A stretch of DNA of 64,000 bases from Branchiostoma floridae (GCF_000003815.2 NC_049993.1:15657148-15721147), one strand, 5' to 3'; counted from the stretch's first letter, positions 23,160 through 37,800 are shown. Numbers and translations: made by a program. Notes: generated from the letters alone by a model not told the origin.

Positions 23160-26100
23160 GATACACAGACCCACAAGCCTAAAACATAACCTTAGCCATT
23201 CTGGCAAAGGTAACTAGAGAAGTAAGGGCACAACCCGCCGTACGCGCAATTTGTCCGTAGGTTTTTTGGGGAGGCCACGTCCGCCAAGTATTTCTGAAAA
23301 CGGTCAGGCTTTACAGGGTAGCCGGGACGCCCGTACTGGCACGTACGGGGGGCGAATCCGCAACCCGATTGCAGACGAAGTTTTGCCTACACTTAAAGTT
23401 CTACGGCGTGTCTGCGTGCTCCAAAGTCCGTCGGATTCCCTACGAGTTCGTACGGAGGCGGTACTACCCACTTACGTTTCCCAAAAAGATTGCCCACGTT
23501 TTGGTACGTAGACAGCACTTATTTGCACGTGCGACGGATTGTGTCCTTAGCTTTATACAACACTGCGTGCAATAGCTTCTGACTTAAGTCCTTTTGCGAG
23601 ATCCTCTCCCCTCGTCAGCCTTTTTACCTACTTCTCTTTGTTTGGAAATCTGCAGGCCGGCTCTAAATCTTTCAGATGAACTCGTCACAACTGCATATTA
23701 AGTATATGTGTCATTTCACTAGATATCCTGATGGCTCCTTACGGGGAAGTCTTCAAGGAACGGCGGAGGTTTGCAGCCAGTGTCTTCAGACGACTGGGAG
23801 TGAAGATGGGCCGAGGAAGCATACAGGATCAAATTCAGGAGGAAGCAACTTCTATCTGTGGCAAGGTATTGGAACATATCTTATCACGGAAGAATCGACC
23901 TTACTCTAACGCTATTTCACCGTCATCCACGAAGTAGCCTATGTCCTTTTTTCCAATAGAATATTTGAATTTGACGGATAGTCATTTAAAACGACAATAA
24001 AAAAATTCACTTCCGTCTATTACATATTTCTTAACGCTTTTGTTTGGTAATAAATAAGTTAGGGACTAATACACAGAGTTTTCAAACTCAAGGTCTTTCT
24101 ATTCACTGTCAACAGTAGCCAAGGCACTGCAATTTACGTGAAGCAGAGTTCTTATTGAACTATTTAAACTGTACATTTCCTACACGAAAGAACTATTTAA
24201 ACTGTAATTTCCTACACAAAAATTGGACTCACCCAACAGCACCAGTCTTTGTCAAAAAATGGACAATCCACTGCTGTCTTGACGTCACATTATGCAGATA
24301 GAACACGTGATAAAGAAAGCAGTGGATCATAGGTTGATGGTCAGACACTCACATGTATATCTTTTGTTTGTAATTTTGCTATCATTGTACATTTGCAAAA
24401 AAACAACGTTGTATTGCACACTTAAAAGCATCAATGATCAAGAAAATGATGATGATAATCATGATGATGATGATGACGATGATATTTCAATAACTTACCC
24501 TCCAAAAGATCTGCGGATACAACAAAAAGCCGTTTGACATCTCATCCGACCTGACAACAGCAACAGGCAACGTCATCTGCGCTTTGGTCTTCGGAAAAAG
24601 GTTTGACTACGGAGATACGAGATTCCAACATCTGCTGACGACTATGGAGAACCTTGGAGCTGAGGTAGCCAGATGGGAGTTTCCGTTTATCACCTACATT
24701 CCAGGACGTGAGTATACTGTTTGTTGATTGTAGAGAATGTTGAAAATGAGGGATGCAGTGGAACAGCAAACAAGTAATCACACTTTAGTAATGTAATGTC
24801 TTCAATATATAAACTCGGCACAAAAAAGTTTGGAATATTAGCTTCGGTTGATCATATTTCTGTTGTTTCTGCATTAATCTTAATATACTATATATCTTTA
24901 GAAAGCTTTAATGGTTATCTTTCTACCGGTATGAAACTCATTATCATTGTTAACTCACGGACCACGCACCAGGCCTGCTTACGTGAGTGGGTTACGAAAA
25001 AAAGGGCCCAAATTCCCCCGTTTCTGTATCGCCCGGTTGTTACGGTTGGCGATTCTAGATGAGGACTAGACTGTCTGTTGTAAGCTTGAATCTTTTTAAG
25101 AGGGTTGATTGCAAAATTTAATACGAAGGACATCTGTTGCTACATTTCTGTCCTGTCAATATACATACAGTTCAAGATCCAATCGCGGGAACACGCTTCT
25201 ATTCTAAGAAGCTACAGCAGTTCATTCGAGAAGAAGTAGATCAACACCGTCTGAAGCTGGACCCGGAGAATCCACGAGACTTCATAGACTACTGTCTGCT
25301 CCAACTGGCCCAGCAGGACGGGGAGGGCACCTGGCTGAAGGAAGAAAACGTGGTGTACATTATTCAGAGCCTCTTCATGGCAGGAACGGACACCACGGCC
25401 GCAACACTGACGTGGGCCCTGCTATACATGGTCCTGTATCCAGATGCACAGCAAAAGGTAAGAATAATATGTAAATGAGTTATATAGAGGGAGCTTTTGG
25501 AAGAAAATGATGACTGCCCCACAAGAGTTGTCCAAAACATTCCCTGAAAACACATTTAACTATATTTCAAATCTCAAGTCTAAACCCCCACTAGCGGGGG
25601 GTGGGGGTGGGGGGCTAAAAGTGCCCGCGCCTACTTTGACGTCGTATCCCTGGCGAACGACGTGTGCTAGGACTACGGGCTAAATGTGGAAAAAGTCGTA
25701 TTTTAGAAAATTCAAGCTTGTCGATTCAAGATTGCGGACAAATGACGTCATTTTCTGACGTCATATAGACGACAATGTCGTCGTCATTGGCAACAAAAGA
25801 CTTGGCAGACTTAGACACCAATAAGATAAGCTTTATTCTTATAATTTTGCTCAATACATTTAAGTATAGCGGAAATTTCATATTTTGACGATTTTAGCCC
25901 AAATACGTCATTTTACGTCTTATTAAGTCATAACGATACCAAAATTACAAAAAAAACCTAATGCATCATTCCCTTTAAAATTGATGAACGTAACCCAAGC
26001 CGTTTTGAAATTACGAAGGGGTTGGGGGGGGGGGGTCAAAAGCCTTGGCCACAAGGCCTGTTATGTTATGTATTGTCTACCATGCAGGTCCAGGCTGAAC

Positions 26101-28071
26101 TGGACAGTGTGCTCGGCGCCACCAAGCCGAGTCTGGCACACAGAGACCAGCTTCCTTACACCACCGCTACCATCATGGAGGTCGAACGGATCCGCCATAT
26201 TGGACCCATACTGTTTGGTCGCCTGGCTACAGGAACAACCCGTCTCCGTGGTTATGACATTGCGGAGGAAACTTTTGTAATCTTCGTCCTACAATTACAT
26301 AATTTATAGGCAGTATTGATCTATCAATCAGCGATATCATAAAAGCTCAAACTACCCAGGGCTCATACAACCAACAGCGCCAAAATAAAAATCGGTTCTT
26401 GATAACATCGATATCCAACCAAAATATGCATCATTCAATAAACACAGGTATTTTTTGCAAAATATACACGATTCTGGTGCTATTTAACAACGAAAGTTTT
26501 GACGTCACATGGAACACCGCTGTCAGATCCGAGCCTGAGACCGACGCTCGTGAGAAATGTTATTTTTAGAAGCAAAATGCATAATCATTTGTTTGCTATT
26601 AATATAAAACATAAAAGGCATCCGTCGCTAGCCGCAGTCCTAGACTTGGAACTGCCAACCTTGTGATGTCACAAAGGGAAATGGACATCAGAGAGCTGTA
26701 TGCTTTGGCTCTGTTCATCTAACAATGCATTCTATGGTTAAATGTAATCGACCGAGAACTTGTATTTTAGTACAACTAATAGCATGAGCAATTAAAGAAT
26801 AAAATGGTATAAGTGGTATCTGCATACTTAATATGGTTAATGTTGATCCATTTTGAATTATTACCTACCGTCACGTGGTCACATCCAAGAAATCTGCTTG
26901 GAGGACCAAACATCAATCAGGCGCGAGCTTTGCATCTAAATAGGGGTTTATGGGGCCAAAGGCTCAAGCTAGAACTAACTACGAACCAAATATATAGACC
27001 ATCCGGTGAGGCATTCTGTGTTATTCGGTCTACCGTTACGAAAACGCAAACACCAACTTGAGACAGTATCATTACCTTTTATCAGATATAGATCAAACTT
27101 TTGATCAAGACGTCTCCCTTGTTTACCAAAACACAACTTTTTCCTTTCTTTTCTAACCATATCAGCTGCTTCTAAACCTGAGGTCGGTTCACATGGACCC
27201 TGCTGCCTGGCCCAACCCGGATGTGTTCGACCCCAGTCGGTTCCTGGATGCGGACGGCAAGGTTGTGAACAACCCAGACTCATTCTTACCCTTCGCTGCA
27301 GGTACGTTTTCAGACATGTTTCTCTCCTATGTATAACTACGTATACGTTGGAGAGAAATTAGAGTTAAAGAAGCAATATATAAGAGAATAAATATACAAC
27401 CCCATACTACTAGTCAAGTTTTTTGACAATTGGAATCTTAATTGGAATCCTGCGAGACAACAATTGCACCAGTTATCAAATAAGAAGAACTGACTAGTTC
27501 TAAATGCACCCAAGAATAGGTGTTGCTATTTATGCGTTTCCAAACAATTATTAGCATAGTTTTAAATACATGATAGTGATGCGATGTTTACAATGCTCCG
27601 CCACCAAAACAACAACAACATATATTCCGACCTGCTCGTGATTGCAGTCTCTTAAATTTTCATCAAACTTTTGGAAAGTTCTTTCTCATACATTACAACC
27701 GCTAAAAACATTTTAGAAAAGCAGAATGAGGTGATGCTACATATTATTCTGGTGAAATTGGGAACATCTGTAACTCACTCATACTGTTAAGTGTCATCTG
27801 TAACAAAGCATGCCAAATTAATTCAGCAAGTAGGCCAAAGTTTTTCCCATCTACATTTTAAAACGCTTGCCTTCCTTTTTGCATTCAAGGACGTAGGAAC
27901 TGCTTAGGTGAGCAGCTGGCAAAAATGGAACTCTTCCTCCTGTTCTCTACAATTCTGCAGCACTTTGCACTGAAGCTGCCAGTGGGCGCCCCTACACCTT
28001 CCACCACAGGGATCTTTAAATCACTCAGCATGGGGCCTGCACCTTTCAAATTGTGCGCTGTATCTCGCTAG
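20407..28071 (+). CDS. Cytochrome P450, CYP2 clan, seven exons
   Basis: Haem-thiolate monooxygenase of the ER membrane, likely oxidising lipophilic substrates. Exons: 20407-20773, 23723-23865, 24509-24707, 25171-25457, 26088-26276, 27166-27301 and 27890-28071. All have GT-AG borders and matching phases, giving 500 aa, the normal family length. Motifs: N-terminal anchor (residues 13-37), proline hinge LPPLVPGGWPLV, C-helix FKERRRF (Phe in place of the usual Trp), FGKRFDY, I-helix AGTDTT (307-312), ExxR as EVER (363-366), the PSRF block, and the haem loop FAAGRRNCLG with ligand Cys445. The ATG has context AAAATGG. All key residues are present, so it looks functional. CYP2-clan membership rests on motif style; the subfamily is unresolved. 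Intron 1 holds repeat A and a CpG-rich block. Confidence 0.93.
21957..23212 (+). repeat. Interspersed repeat A, most complete copy (P450 intron 1)
   Basis: Five degenerate units with ATTATGCAAATTAGCTG and CATGACGATCCGTCAACA motifs, then GCCGCTAGGGGG blocks, a CA microsatellite (23107-23155) and a terminal hairpin (CCTTAGCCATTCTGGCAAAGG). It has no protein-coding content. Confidence 0.8.
23230..23545. repeat. CpG-rich block in P450 intron 1
   Basis: Unusually rich in CG and in TACG/CGTAC words (GGGACGCCCGTACTGGCACG, TACGGGGGGCG) against an AT-rich background. It is open in several frames without domains. Probably a CpG-rich mobile element fragment, or possibly an intronic CpG island. Confidence 0.4.
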
Positions 28072-29721
28072 TACTTAATATGTTAGGATGAATATCAGAG
28101 AGTGGAGACAATTATGATTTGGAGAAGGTTTTGTTTGTGTTAGGTATTACAGTATTGAAGGAAGACTGTATCCAGCCAAAGACTTTAAAATACGTTTACT
28201 AGTTACCGTTAGACTGTTTGGACTGTCCATCACAGCTAGAAGCTCAAACAATGAAACCAATGCAATTAGTGGTTCAACCAATGGGTTAGTGACTTCATTT
28301 TACGTTTAGGCGGAAGTGGGAGGTATGATGGGATCTTTCAATGATTGTAATTGCTTAATTTTATATTTACATGTATATTTAATGTTATATCGATATTTAT
28401 AGAAAATCTATCTACCTAATAGTATGTACCTATTTATCTATCTATGCAATCTATAAAAAACAAACTGATATCGATGAACAGCTGTGAGTAAATGAGTCCT
28501 ATATTTATAATTTAAGTAAAGAAAGTATATACTCTGTACCAGGTTCCATGGCTTATAAATTAAACCAGATGTCATTAGTCCTTATTTTGTAGTACCGTAA
28601 CGGTTAAACCTACTCGAGTTATCGTCTCTACAGAGGAACTGGATGGTCAATGTGGCCACTTTTGGTTTCTTTGGCCACTTCTTAGATTTTGTTCCAATCA
28701 AGTATAGGTGATTCAGTCTTTCGTTACACCTGCCCACATATACAGACCTGATATTATTGGTCACCTTAGTTGTCTTCTCCTTGGGCATTTTTGTCTGTAT
28801 GTGATAGCAACGATATAATAGTATGATTATAAATTATCTCATAACTTAATTGTGACCTATATAATAGCTTAATATAATAGTTAAACGGTTATCATATAAA
28901 ATATGTCTTTATCAACAGCATTTGATTTGGTAGCGTAACTTGGTTTAGTAATATAATACTATTCTACGATGAATGTCAAAACTAGAATACATTATACTCT
29001 ATTATATGATACGACGCTATAAAGATTTACCACGACAAGAGAACTGGGAGGAAAAACAGCTTTATGATTATCTAATATTATAATATAAGAATTTTAATTG
29101 TAATGCATATCATCTATACCAGGTGGATTAATATGCATAGATCCCAACAATGCAAATTAGAGCGCTATTTACATACTTATTACAAAAGTGCTATAATTCA
29201 GTAATATGTAACTATATAATCCGTATCTTTGTACGGCAGTTGAAGTTACAACGTGATTATTGATTACCATTCCTGTAAAAGACGAGAGATTTTGATTAAA
29301 AGTCATTCTAACTGGATTGTGTTAAGAGAATTCATTAATGTTTTACAGATTGAGCCTTGATATAAATATATTTCAATCCTATAGCCCATGTGATATCATG
29401 TACCCATCTTTTTCACTATTTTCCTGTATCCATATTGTCCCTACGACTGACAACTAACGATATAGTTAAGAGACTGATAATGCGAATAAGTAATGATGAT
29501 AATAATAATCTTACGACGATGATGATGGTAGTGGTGATAATTATGATGATATGATACGATAGTGGTGATGTTGATGTGATGAAGGTGGCAATGGTGATGA
29601 TGATTATGATAGGGGTGTGGTGATGACGATGATGATGATATGATGATGACTTAGATGATGATAAAGATAATAGTGATGCTGATGCTGATTACGTAATGAT
29701 GATCCATCTAAAAGACGACAT
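28072..29721. other. Intergenic between P450 and TRPM 3' ends
   Basis: Convergent 3' ends. The region is AT-rich with GATGAT/GATAAT microsatellite-like sequence at 29490-29690. A minus-strand frame at 28582-28788 (MPKEKTTKVTNN start) is unrecognised. No clear poly(A) signal could be assigned to either gene. Confidence 0.5.
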
Positions 29722-30165
29722 TCAGACGACAGTGTCTAGTTTCCCATGTACTCGGGACTCCCTCCGGACCTCTTGTTGCTGAGACGGTTGACACACGTCC
29801 CTAATGGCAGTAGAATTGACAATAAATATCAGCACAACAGTTATGCTAACAACATAAAAACATGATAATGTATTAATTACACCATATATAGCTTGTATGA
29901 CCTTTACCTCTTCTCTCACATAACTCCAATGAAAAATTAAGCAACCCTTGAGATTTTTGTAGAAAATTCGATTAAAATTTCCACTCTTTTTTCTGTAGTC
30001 TATCCACCTGTTATCAGTACATCACATATCTGAGTGTAAGACTGATTTGTTAGACACAAACTGACCTTTTATGGTTGTCATCGATATCCTCTTCCCCAGA
30101 GGACGAGTCATAGTAACATCGGTCACTGGAGAAAGGGGAGAGAAATAGAAATGGAAAGTAAGATT

Positions 30166-30228
<63 letters not shown>

Positions 30229-31894
30229 TAAGATGAGATTGATTCCCATAGGCGTTTTCAAACGCACCAGAGAGATGGATTTTTCAGTGCTAATTACAGA
30301 TTTACAATGAGAAAACTTTGTATGATATGACTAAAATATTTTTAATCTTAGTAGGAATTTTTATTTTGTGCCGAAAAGATCAGAAATCGTTTTACGGATC
30401 ATCGCCATAATCCATAAACTGTAATATGAAAATACTATTGAGGTTAACATGAGTAATAAGTTACATCAATGACAACACCAACGCCCCCCCCCCCCTCCAC
30501 ACACATATACTAAGTATACACATTGAAGTCAGAAAAAGGACACTGCTAGAAAGAAACATTTAGTTTCAACAATGATACTCTTGTGACAACAAAAAAGTTT
30601 AAGATTGTTACCCAGCATTAATGCTGATTGCAATTGGATGCTTTCATTGTGACCAGTAGAAAGTCAGTGGTCAACAATACACAATAATGTCATGCAGCCG
30701 AAATCTCAAATCTCTTGACAAAAGTTAACAGCGTACCGGTGTGATAGGGCAGCTATCTGCTCACTCAGCTCATCCATGCGCCGTTTCAATTCATTAATTT
30801 CTTCCGACCTGAAACATAACCATAGGGAGGAATTCAGTAAAAATTCAACTATTACTATCAATGTTTACTTTTTAGTAACCAATAATTTTTATAGTTTATT
30901 GATACCTTATAGTGTTTCAATTGCCTGAAAAAGTGCAGTTGTTTAAAATCACTTTAACGGATACTAGAAATGTTACTATAATTTCCTTAATTTTAAGCAA
31001 GTAATTTCTTATTTGAATTATCTAAATCTTATTCGTGTATATGGCTATATATTAGGTTCATATCCATAGTAACTGCTGTTAACATTATCTAAATTTTGTG
31101 CAAAATTACTGAAATTGATTAATTTATCCTTTCTGGTTTGTTGTGACATGGCACGGCCATATTTATCTTAGGTCAATCTTTTTGTTGTTGACGCCATTCC
31201 AATTTCCATCCAAGCCATGTGAGAATCTACCAACAACAGTTATTCCAATCGAATTGCCTCCTCTGTAGAACAAAGGCTAAATTTTATACCATATTTGCAT
31301 ATACATCCCAAAAATGTCCTCAGTTCACAGTCGAACAAAGATTTTAAGAGAAATTTTACAGGCCATTAAGAAATGAAACACAAACATTTCACTGCTGCTC
31401 TTCTGTTTCTCCTTAAGAATGTAGTTTTCGGCGCCGAGCTTCTGGAAGATCCGCTGACGTTGCACTTCTGAACAAATAAAAATGAAGATTATATGAAGAT
31501 TCATGACATTTTCTATTATAATGCCCACGACTATTCTCATGAATTCTTTTGTATTTTGGCCTTTTAATAAAATAATTTTCGTTCCCAAAAGCTGTACATG
31601 TCTGCCCGATTTGGAAATGTGACGTACGCCTTACCTGGGATTGCCGTGTGTGCATCAGAAGACAAGGTCTGCCTGCCTCTTCCTCCAGAAACCAATCGTC
31701 TTGATTGTTTTTGACCCGACACACTGTCCTTACTGGGGGCAGCTTTCCACACGGCACGTACAAACCTCCACGTCAGCGGTACAAGTGTCAGCGGGGGAGC
31801 CCCCCACGGCCGCCCGACGTACTCATGCACGAGAGAGTACCGGTGATACTTCCAGAACTGTTCCGCTGTGCCCTGTATACTCTGGAATGAGTAA
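29722..31894 (-). CDS. TRPM exons 21-25: TRP box, coiled coil, C-terminus
   Basis: Exon 21, 31635-31894: TRP-helix region EQFWKYHRYSLVHEYVGRP. Exon 22, 31393-31467: EVQRQRIFQKLGAENYILKE. Exon 23, 30737-30808: coiled coil EEINELKRRMDELSEQIAAL, the usual tetramerisation helix. Exon 24, 30066-30125: acidic DSSSGEEDIDDN. Exon 25, 29722-29800: ends GKLDTVV and TGA. The end fits a class I PDZ ligand (Thr-x-Val). Exon 22 leaves in phase 1 but exon 23 needs phase 2, so this joint is uncertain. Confidence 0.75.
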
Positions 31895-34800
31895 CTGGGA
31901 AAAGTTACGGTGTTACATGCTGTATCAATGGAAACTTAACTGACTCTTAAAATGAGCAAAGGCATAGACGACATCCGCGCCCGTTTCAAAAACATTCGAT
32001 CATACTGCACATCGTATTCCAAATCATATTTTTGATGATTTTATTGCTAAAGTTGTCATAATTTTGGCACCATACACCTTTCTCTACTTCCGTTCGGTTC
32101 TGCCTATTCATTTGTTTGCTTGTCATGGTGTGTGTCTGCAGTTATTTGGCAAGATGTGAGGTGGTAAATGGTGAAATTAGAGGCTTGGAGATTTGAAAGA
32201 CTAAATTGGCCTGGGTCCAACGTTGGTGCCGCAGGCGTATTCCATATATTGTTTCCCCCTACTATGTACTCAACGAAAATGGAAACTTTATAAGGTAAAT
32301 CATTTTGAACTTATAGGCCCAGAATTATTTTCTTTAAAATAAAACCGAGGTTCCTTATAGTTAAAGTAAGCAGGGAAAAAAGCACTACTGTGATGGAGCT
32401 ATAAGGAGGTATAAGCTGGGCTCTACTCACTTAAACATAGCGATAAGCAGGTTGATGAGCAGTACATTGGTAACAAGTACGTAGACAGCCTGGAGGATAG
32501 ACACGAGCCATGGCCCTGTAACAACAGATACGGTCAACATTGATACTATTGCTAACTAACTAGCTAGCTAGCTAGCCAGCTACCAAACAAGGTAGCAACC
32601 AACCTGTAGGATAGGCACTAGTTAGGGCCCTGTAACAACAGGTACAGTCACCATTTATACTATAGCTGACTAACTTAACTAACTACAAAACTAGCAACCA
32701 ACCTGTAAGATGGACACGAACAGGGGCCTTGTAACAACAGGTACGATCAACGGCTATACTCTATCCAACTAACTATTCATATTCATCATAACGTCCCGTG
32801 CCAGTACTGGTTTGTAGGATTTAAACTAACCCATACATGCGCTTTTCAGCTTCTTTTCGTCCGAAGTTCAGACTCTTACGTTTTCTAAGTGTCAAAGAAT
32901 CCGATCTTGTCCGAAGAAGCTTAAGAAAAGATTTACTGATGTACTCACACCGACACGGTAGCAACTCGCGGCTCCAAATATGTCACTTAGGGCAGATAGC
33001 AAGGCAGCTAGCTTAGTTAAAAACAACTCACCGGCCACATGTCCCTCGGGGTCCGTCAGCAGCTGTGCATATATGAGCCAGTAGGGAATCCGCACCACAT
33101 CCACAAACAGCTTCCAGCTCAGCAGACTGTTGGGCGTGAGGAGGGCCTGCCGCACGACTCCGAACGCCAGGACGAACACTACCAGGAAACTCAGGAAGAT
33201 GAGGAGATCCTGAAGCTAGAAACACAGTATATCGTTGTCATCAATATTATCATCAATATTATCATCTACACTATCATTGTCACCACTATCTTCACCATCA
33301 TCATCATCATCATGAAATTCATTATCATCATCATCAAAATCATCATCACAAACACGATCTTATTTTATTTCATTGCGCAGTTTTCAGTACTTCAACAAGT
33401 TCAGGGTAAGCTTCATATGTGTAATCTATTGGTAACATTGAAACATAGTTATGTTTTGTCGTTTTGGTTTGCACTGACTTGGCCCTCTACGAAATAAACT
33501 TTGATAAGTTTAAGGGGATTCCAATTTGTCTTGAAATGAATATATAAATAAATAAATAGATAAACACGCGTTATATATTGCTGCATCTCACCATTTCTCG
33601 TATCATGATGATCTTCGGGCCTATCTTCTCGTGGACGTAGAACATCTGAAGCGGGCGGTAAAACGCCAGGATGAGCGCGCAGGAATACACGACCTTCACC
33701 GCCGCCATGCCGCTGTCCCGCAGCGCGCAGTGCATGATGAAGGACAGGAAGAACGTCACCAAGATGGCGGCGTCCATACGGTTCCACACGTCACTCTGCC
33801 ACACCTGGAGCTTACGTAAGCAGCTATGAGCGTCTTGAGACACGATCTGTAAGGAATAGGTAATAGACGTTTTCATTTGTATTTATTTATTCATTTATGT
33901 ACAGCAACTTTAAACCAGATTTCAGTTCGGATCAATTGAATATTGCCTTCAAACACAAATGGCGGAAGTTTAAATAATAGCATAATAAACTAGAGTTCGG
34001 CGACCTCATACCTCCATGAAAATTTAGAGCTTTCGTAAATTTCATGCAATTGACCAACACATTAACATAATTTATGCACGGTGTTGTTCATCATTGACTA
34101 ACGTACACATGTCACAATTATAAAATTCCCATTATTGATCATGAAGCGGTTTTGAATTTTTACATAAATTATGCAAATAAGTTCCTCATTACCATATTTG
34201 GTATCTGCTTATATTCCGCCTATCATAATTAACATGTGTTACATGTATTGAGGTCCAGTTATTGAAAACAATGGAACTATACAATTTCCTCATTAATTAT
34301 GCAAATTAAGTCCTCATTTGCATAACATGTATATCATTATGAACATCTTTGCCTAAGCTACCTGCATGCCTAAAATGCAGGCAATCCGTCGTTCCTTTCT
34401 GCAGTTATCCTCTTTGGAGTGTCTTGACAAAAACGCCCCTGCAGTTCCACAATTAAATGTTAGGGAACTGAAACTTGCCCCACTTTTTCAGGACGCTACA
34501 AGCTATCTACCACTTAAATGTCACGACCATATCACGTCCGTGACAAGAGATACATTGAAAAAACTGCTATGATAGAATATTTTCATTAATTATGCAAATG
34601 TACTCCTATTTTGCATAATTAGTATTTTATCTTGTACAACATTGTCTAAGGTACCTACATACCAAAAATCATGAAAATCCGTTGTTCCCTTCTTGAGTTA
34701 TCCTCGTCAGAAGTTTTTGACAAAAATGCCCCTGCTATCCCAAAACTAGACGCTAGGGGCCCCAAACTTATGTCATTTCTTTCTGAGCACAAGAGCTGTC

Positions 34801-37800
34801 TAATACTAAAAAATCGTGACCATAGCATGTTCAGAACACCGAGATAGCAAAACCGGAAGTTACGCTGCAGTACCAAGGGGAGTCGCTAGGGGGTCCAAAA
34901 TCTAATCATTTCCAGCTTTCGTCAGACACTACCAACACACCAAGTATGAAACCAATCCACCCAACCGTTCATGAGTTATTTTGTTTACACACACACAGAC
35001 AGACAGACAGACAGACAAACGCGGGGTAAAATATAACCTCCATGACATTTCATGGAGGTAATTATACCAAACTGCCGTGGTATCATTTAAAATAAGCATG
35101 TTTTAAGTGAACCTAATAAAAATAACGTAAAGGAAACAAAGACAGGACAACTTTATTTTGACTATGGATAGATCTAAGAGAATCCAGAGCCTCAGAAAAA
35201 TAAATGCTTGGAGATAATGTTGAAGGAGATATATGCACAAGGCCCCATCTTTATTCATTAAACATAGACAGGGATCGCTATAGGTTTTAAATCACTTATA
35301 TGAACGGCCGGCGCTTAATTGAAACTTGAAACTTACAGAAAGTGACTGAGTAACTCACATGAAAACTGGTACAAAACTTAATTAGTTCCATTTCTTGTGC
35401 TGGAGAAAACAGTTGTTCCCGTAATGTTATGCACAAAAAGAATGCACAATAATTGTTCCTAGATTAGAGACAAAGAAAGCTCTGACCTGTCTGATCTCGT
35501 CCAGTAACTGAACACCCATCACTGCTGCCAGGAACCCTTCCGAGGGGCTGATGACCTCGGGTCGGAGGTCAGTCAACAGAAACAGACTGAAGAGCATCAA
35601 AAACACGACGTAGAACACCTGTTCATAAATAAACAAACGGTCAAAACAGATAGTTAATATCGTAGACATTGGAAAAGTCTCTAAGGCTCGCATGATTAGT
35701 GAGTGAACGGAGACGGGCGTCCCTACAGGCTTCCTACAACCTTTGACCCGTTTTGGTAATTTATCAACTGACATCTACACTGCATATTCAGAAATGTTCG
35801 TAATATCTAAATTGTGACACGTGTAAATTTGATATATCTTATAGACCATATGCACAAGTCCAATGAATTTTTCTTATAACCAAGCGCCAGTTTAGTAGAA
35901 GGACCGCTATAAGGAGAGACTCACGGGCGACACAAGTGCAACTAACTTGAGGAATTTTATTCCAACATGGCTGAACAGTAGGAGTCGGTGGTCGGACTAA
36001 ACTATAGGAGGACTTAACCAATTTAACATAGGGGGGTCAGTCCGACTACACATAACATAAACTAACATACGTGGCGAAGTAGAATTATAACCGTAGGGTA
36101 AACGTGATTGAGCATGAAGGCAGTCTCATTTTAGATAATACAAGAAGTAATTCACTCAAAGGCACAATGTATACCATACGCACCACAGTGTAATAGAACT
36201 TGGTTATAGGTGCCGTCTGGTAGTGGTATATGGCTCGGAGATACCTCCTGATACCTGAGCGGTGCGCATGCGCGGGAGTGCAGCCGAACGTCCTAACGGT
36301 CCGTCTGACGTCATCAGTGAAGTTGATAGTGAAGACAGTGATGGGAAAGAAGACCAGGGACAAGATAACCTGACAGAATTGGAATAAAATTTGGACAATT
36401 GTAGAAGTAATAAGCTGGTGTAATATATTGTACATGTATATCTTAAAATATTATTTTCTCTCAGTTATTGCTGCTAGACAAAGTATCATGTATATTACAT
36501 GTTATCACGTTAGGGACGGCATTATTTGCAGGAAAATAAAACTGATCTGCTGCAATTGTTTGTGAATGTTCTTGTCCTTTTAGAATAAAGTATTGTCATA
36601 CATACATTGTCATACATCCTTTTGGAATAAAGCATTGCCATACATGCTTATAGCAGCAGTGACCCTCTAGACAATAAAACCATGAATAGAATACCCTTGC
36701 GTTTGATACCACATTGTAAGCAGCGACACCTAGCTGCAGTACAAAAAAAAATACCAATCAGTATTGCCCTGAGTAAGGTGACCGGCAGTTGCCAAAACAT
36801 TGGCTCTGATCACATGTAGATCTCGGTTGTGAATTATATGGTCATTTTCCTTGATCATTCGCATTCGAAGACATATTTTCAATCTGCCTAAACCCTTGTA
36901 AAACTAAAATTGTCGCTGAATGCTTAAGAGATCACGACAGCCTCACCTTCCAGAGCGGGGTGAACCACTCCATGTTGCCGAACCACACCCTGTTGAGGTT
37001 GGTCTGACAGGCGGCGTGGCTCATAAACGCCATGTGCTTGCCGGAGTTGGCGATGGCCATGCAGGACCCCTCCCCCCAGCGGGGCTGGGGCCGGGTTAGG
37101 AGGCCGAGGGTCCGCCGGGGGTCCAGTCGGTAACACTCGTCCAACACACCAGTGGCGTCCGTCTCAAGTTGTCTGAAAATTTGACACACACAAAAAAAGA
37201 AATCTAACGATTTTGCTCAGCGTAAGGCAACATGGACCACTTCCAGGGCATTGGAGTAGTCTCTCTTCTCCCTAATTTAGAAACATAAAGTTTAGGCAAA
37301 CTCGACAAACTGACTCAAAAGTGAAACATGGTTTAATGAGGCTGCTCGTGAAAATCCCTACCCCGTTTATACTGGAATAGTTTGGTCCAACCATATGGCA
37401 TACCTGAAAGGACCCCTACTCTCAATTAACTCGGCTAAATAAAACACCAAGAAATAAAGACCTATCTTTCGCTCAAACAAATTATGGCCGTAGTATGTCT
37501 AGGACAAAATATACAGGGATTGCCACTGCAACACAAAGAAAAGCTGTTAGGAAGTGTTATCAACTCAAATAGCTAACGCTTTTCAGAACTGAATGTACAA
37601 CTTACTCAGCAAGGTTGGAATGATGTTTATGCTCGTCAAGTTGTCCCTCTGTCTTGGATAGAGAAGACAATTCTTTCAGCATCTTGCTTGCTGTAAGTGC
37701 TGTAGCTGAAGAGAAGAAAGCACAATTATATTGTTACGCATGTCGGGGGAATTTCCAGTGATTTTGTTTGCTTTTGTCACAAGAGCAAAAAAATGTTAAA

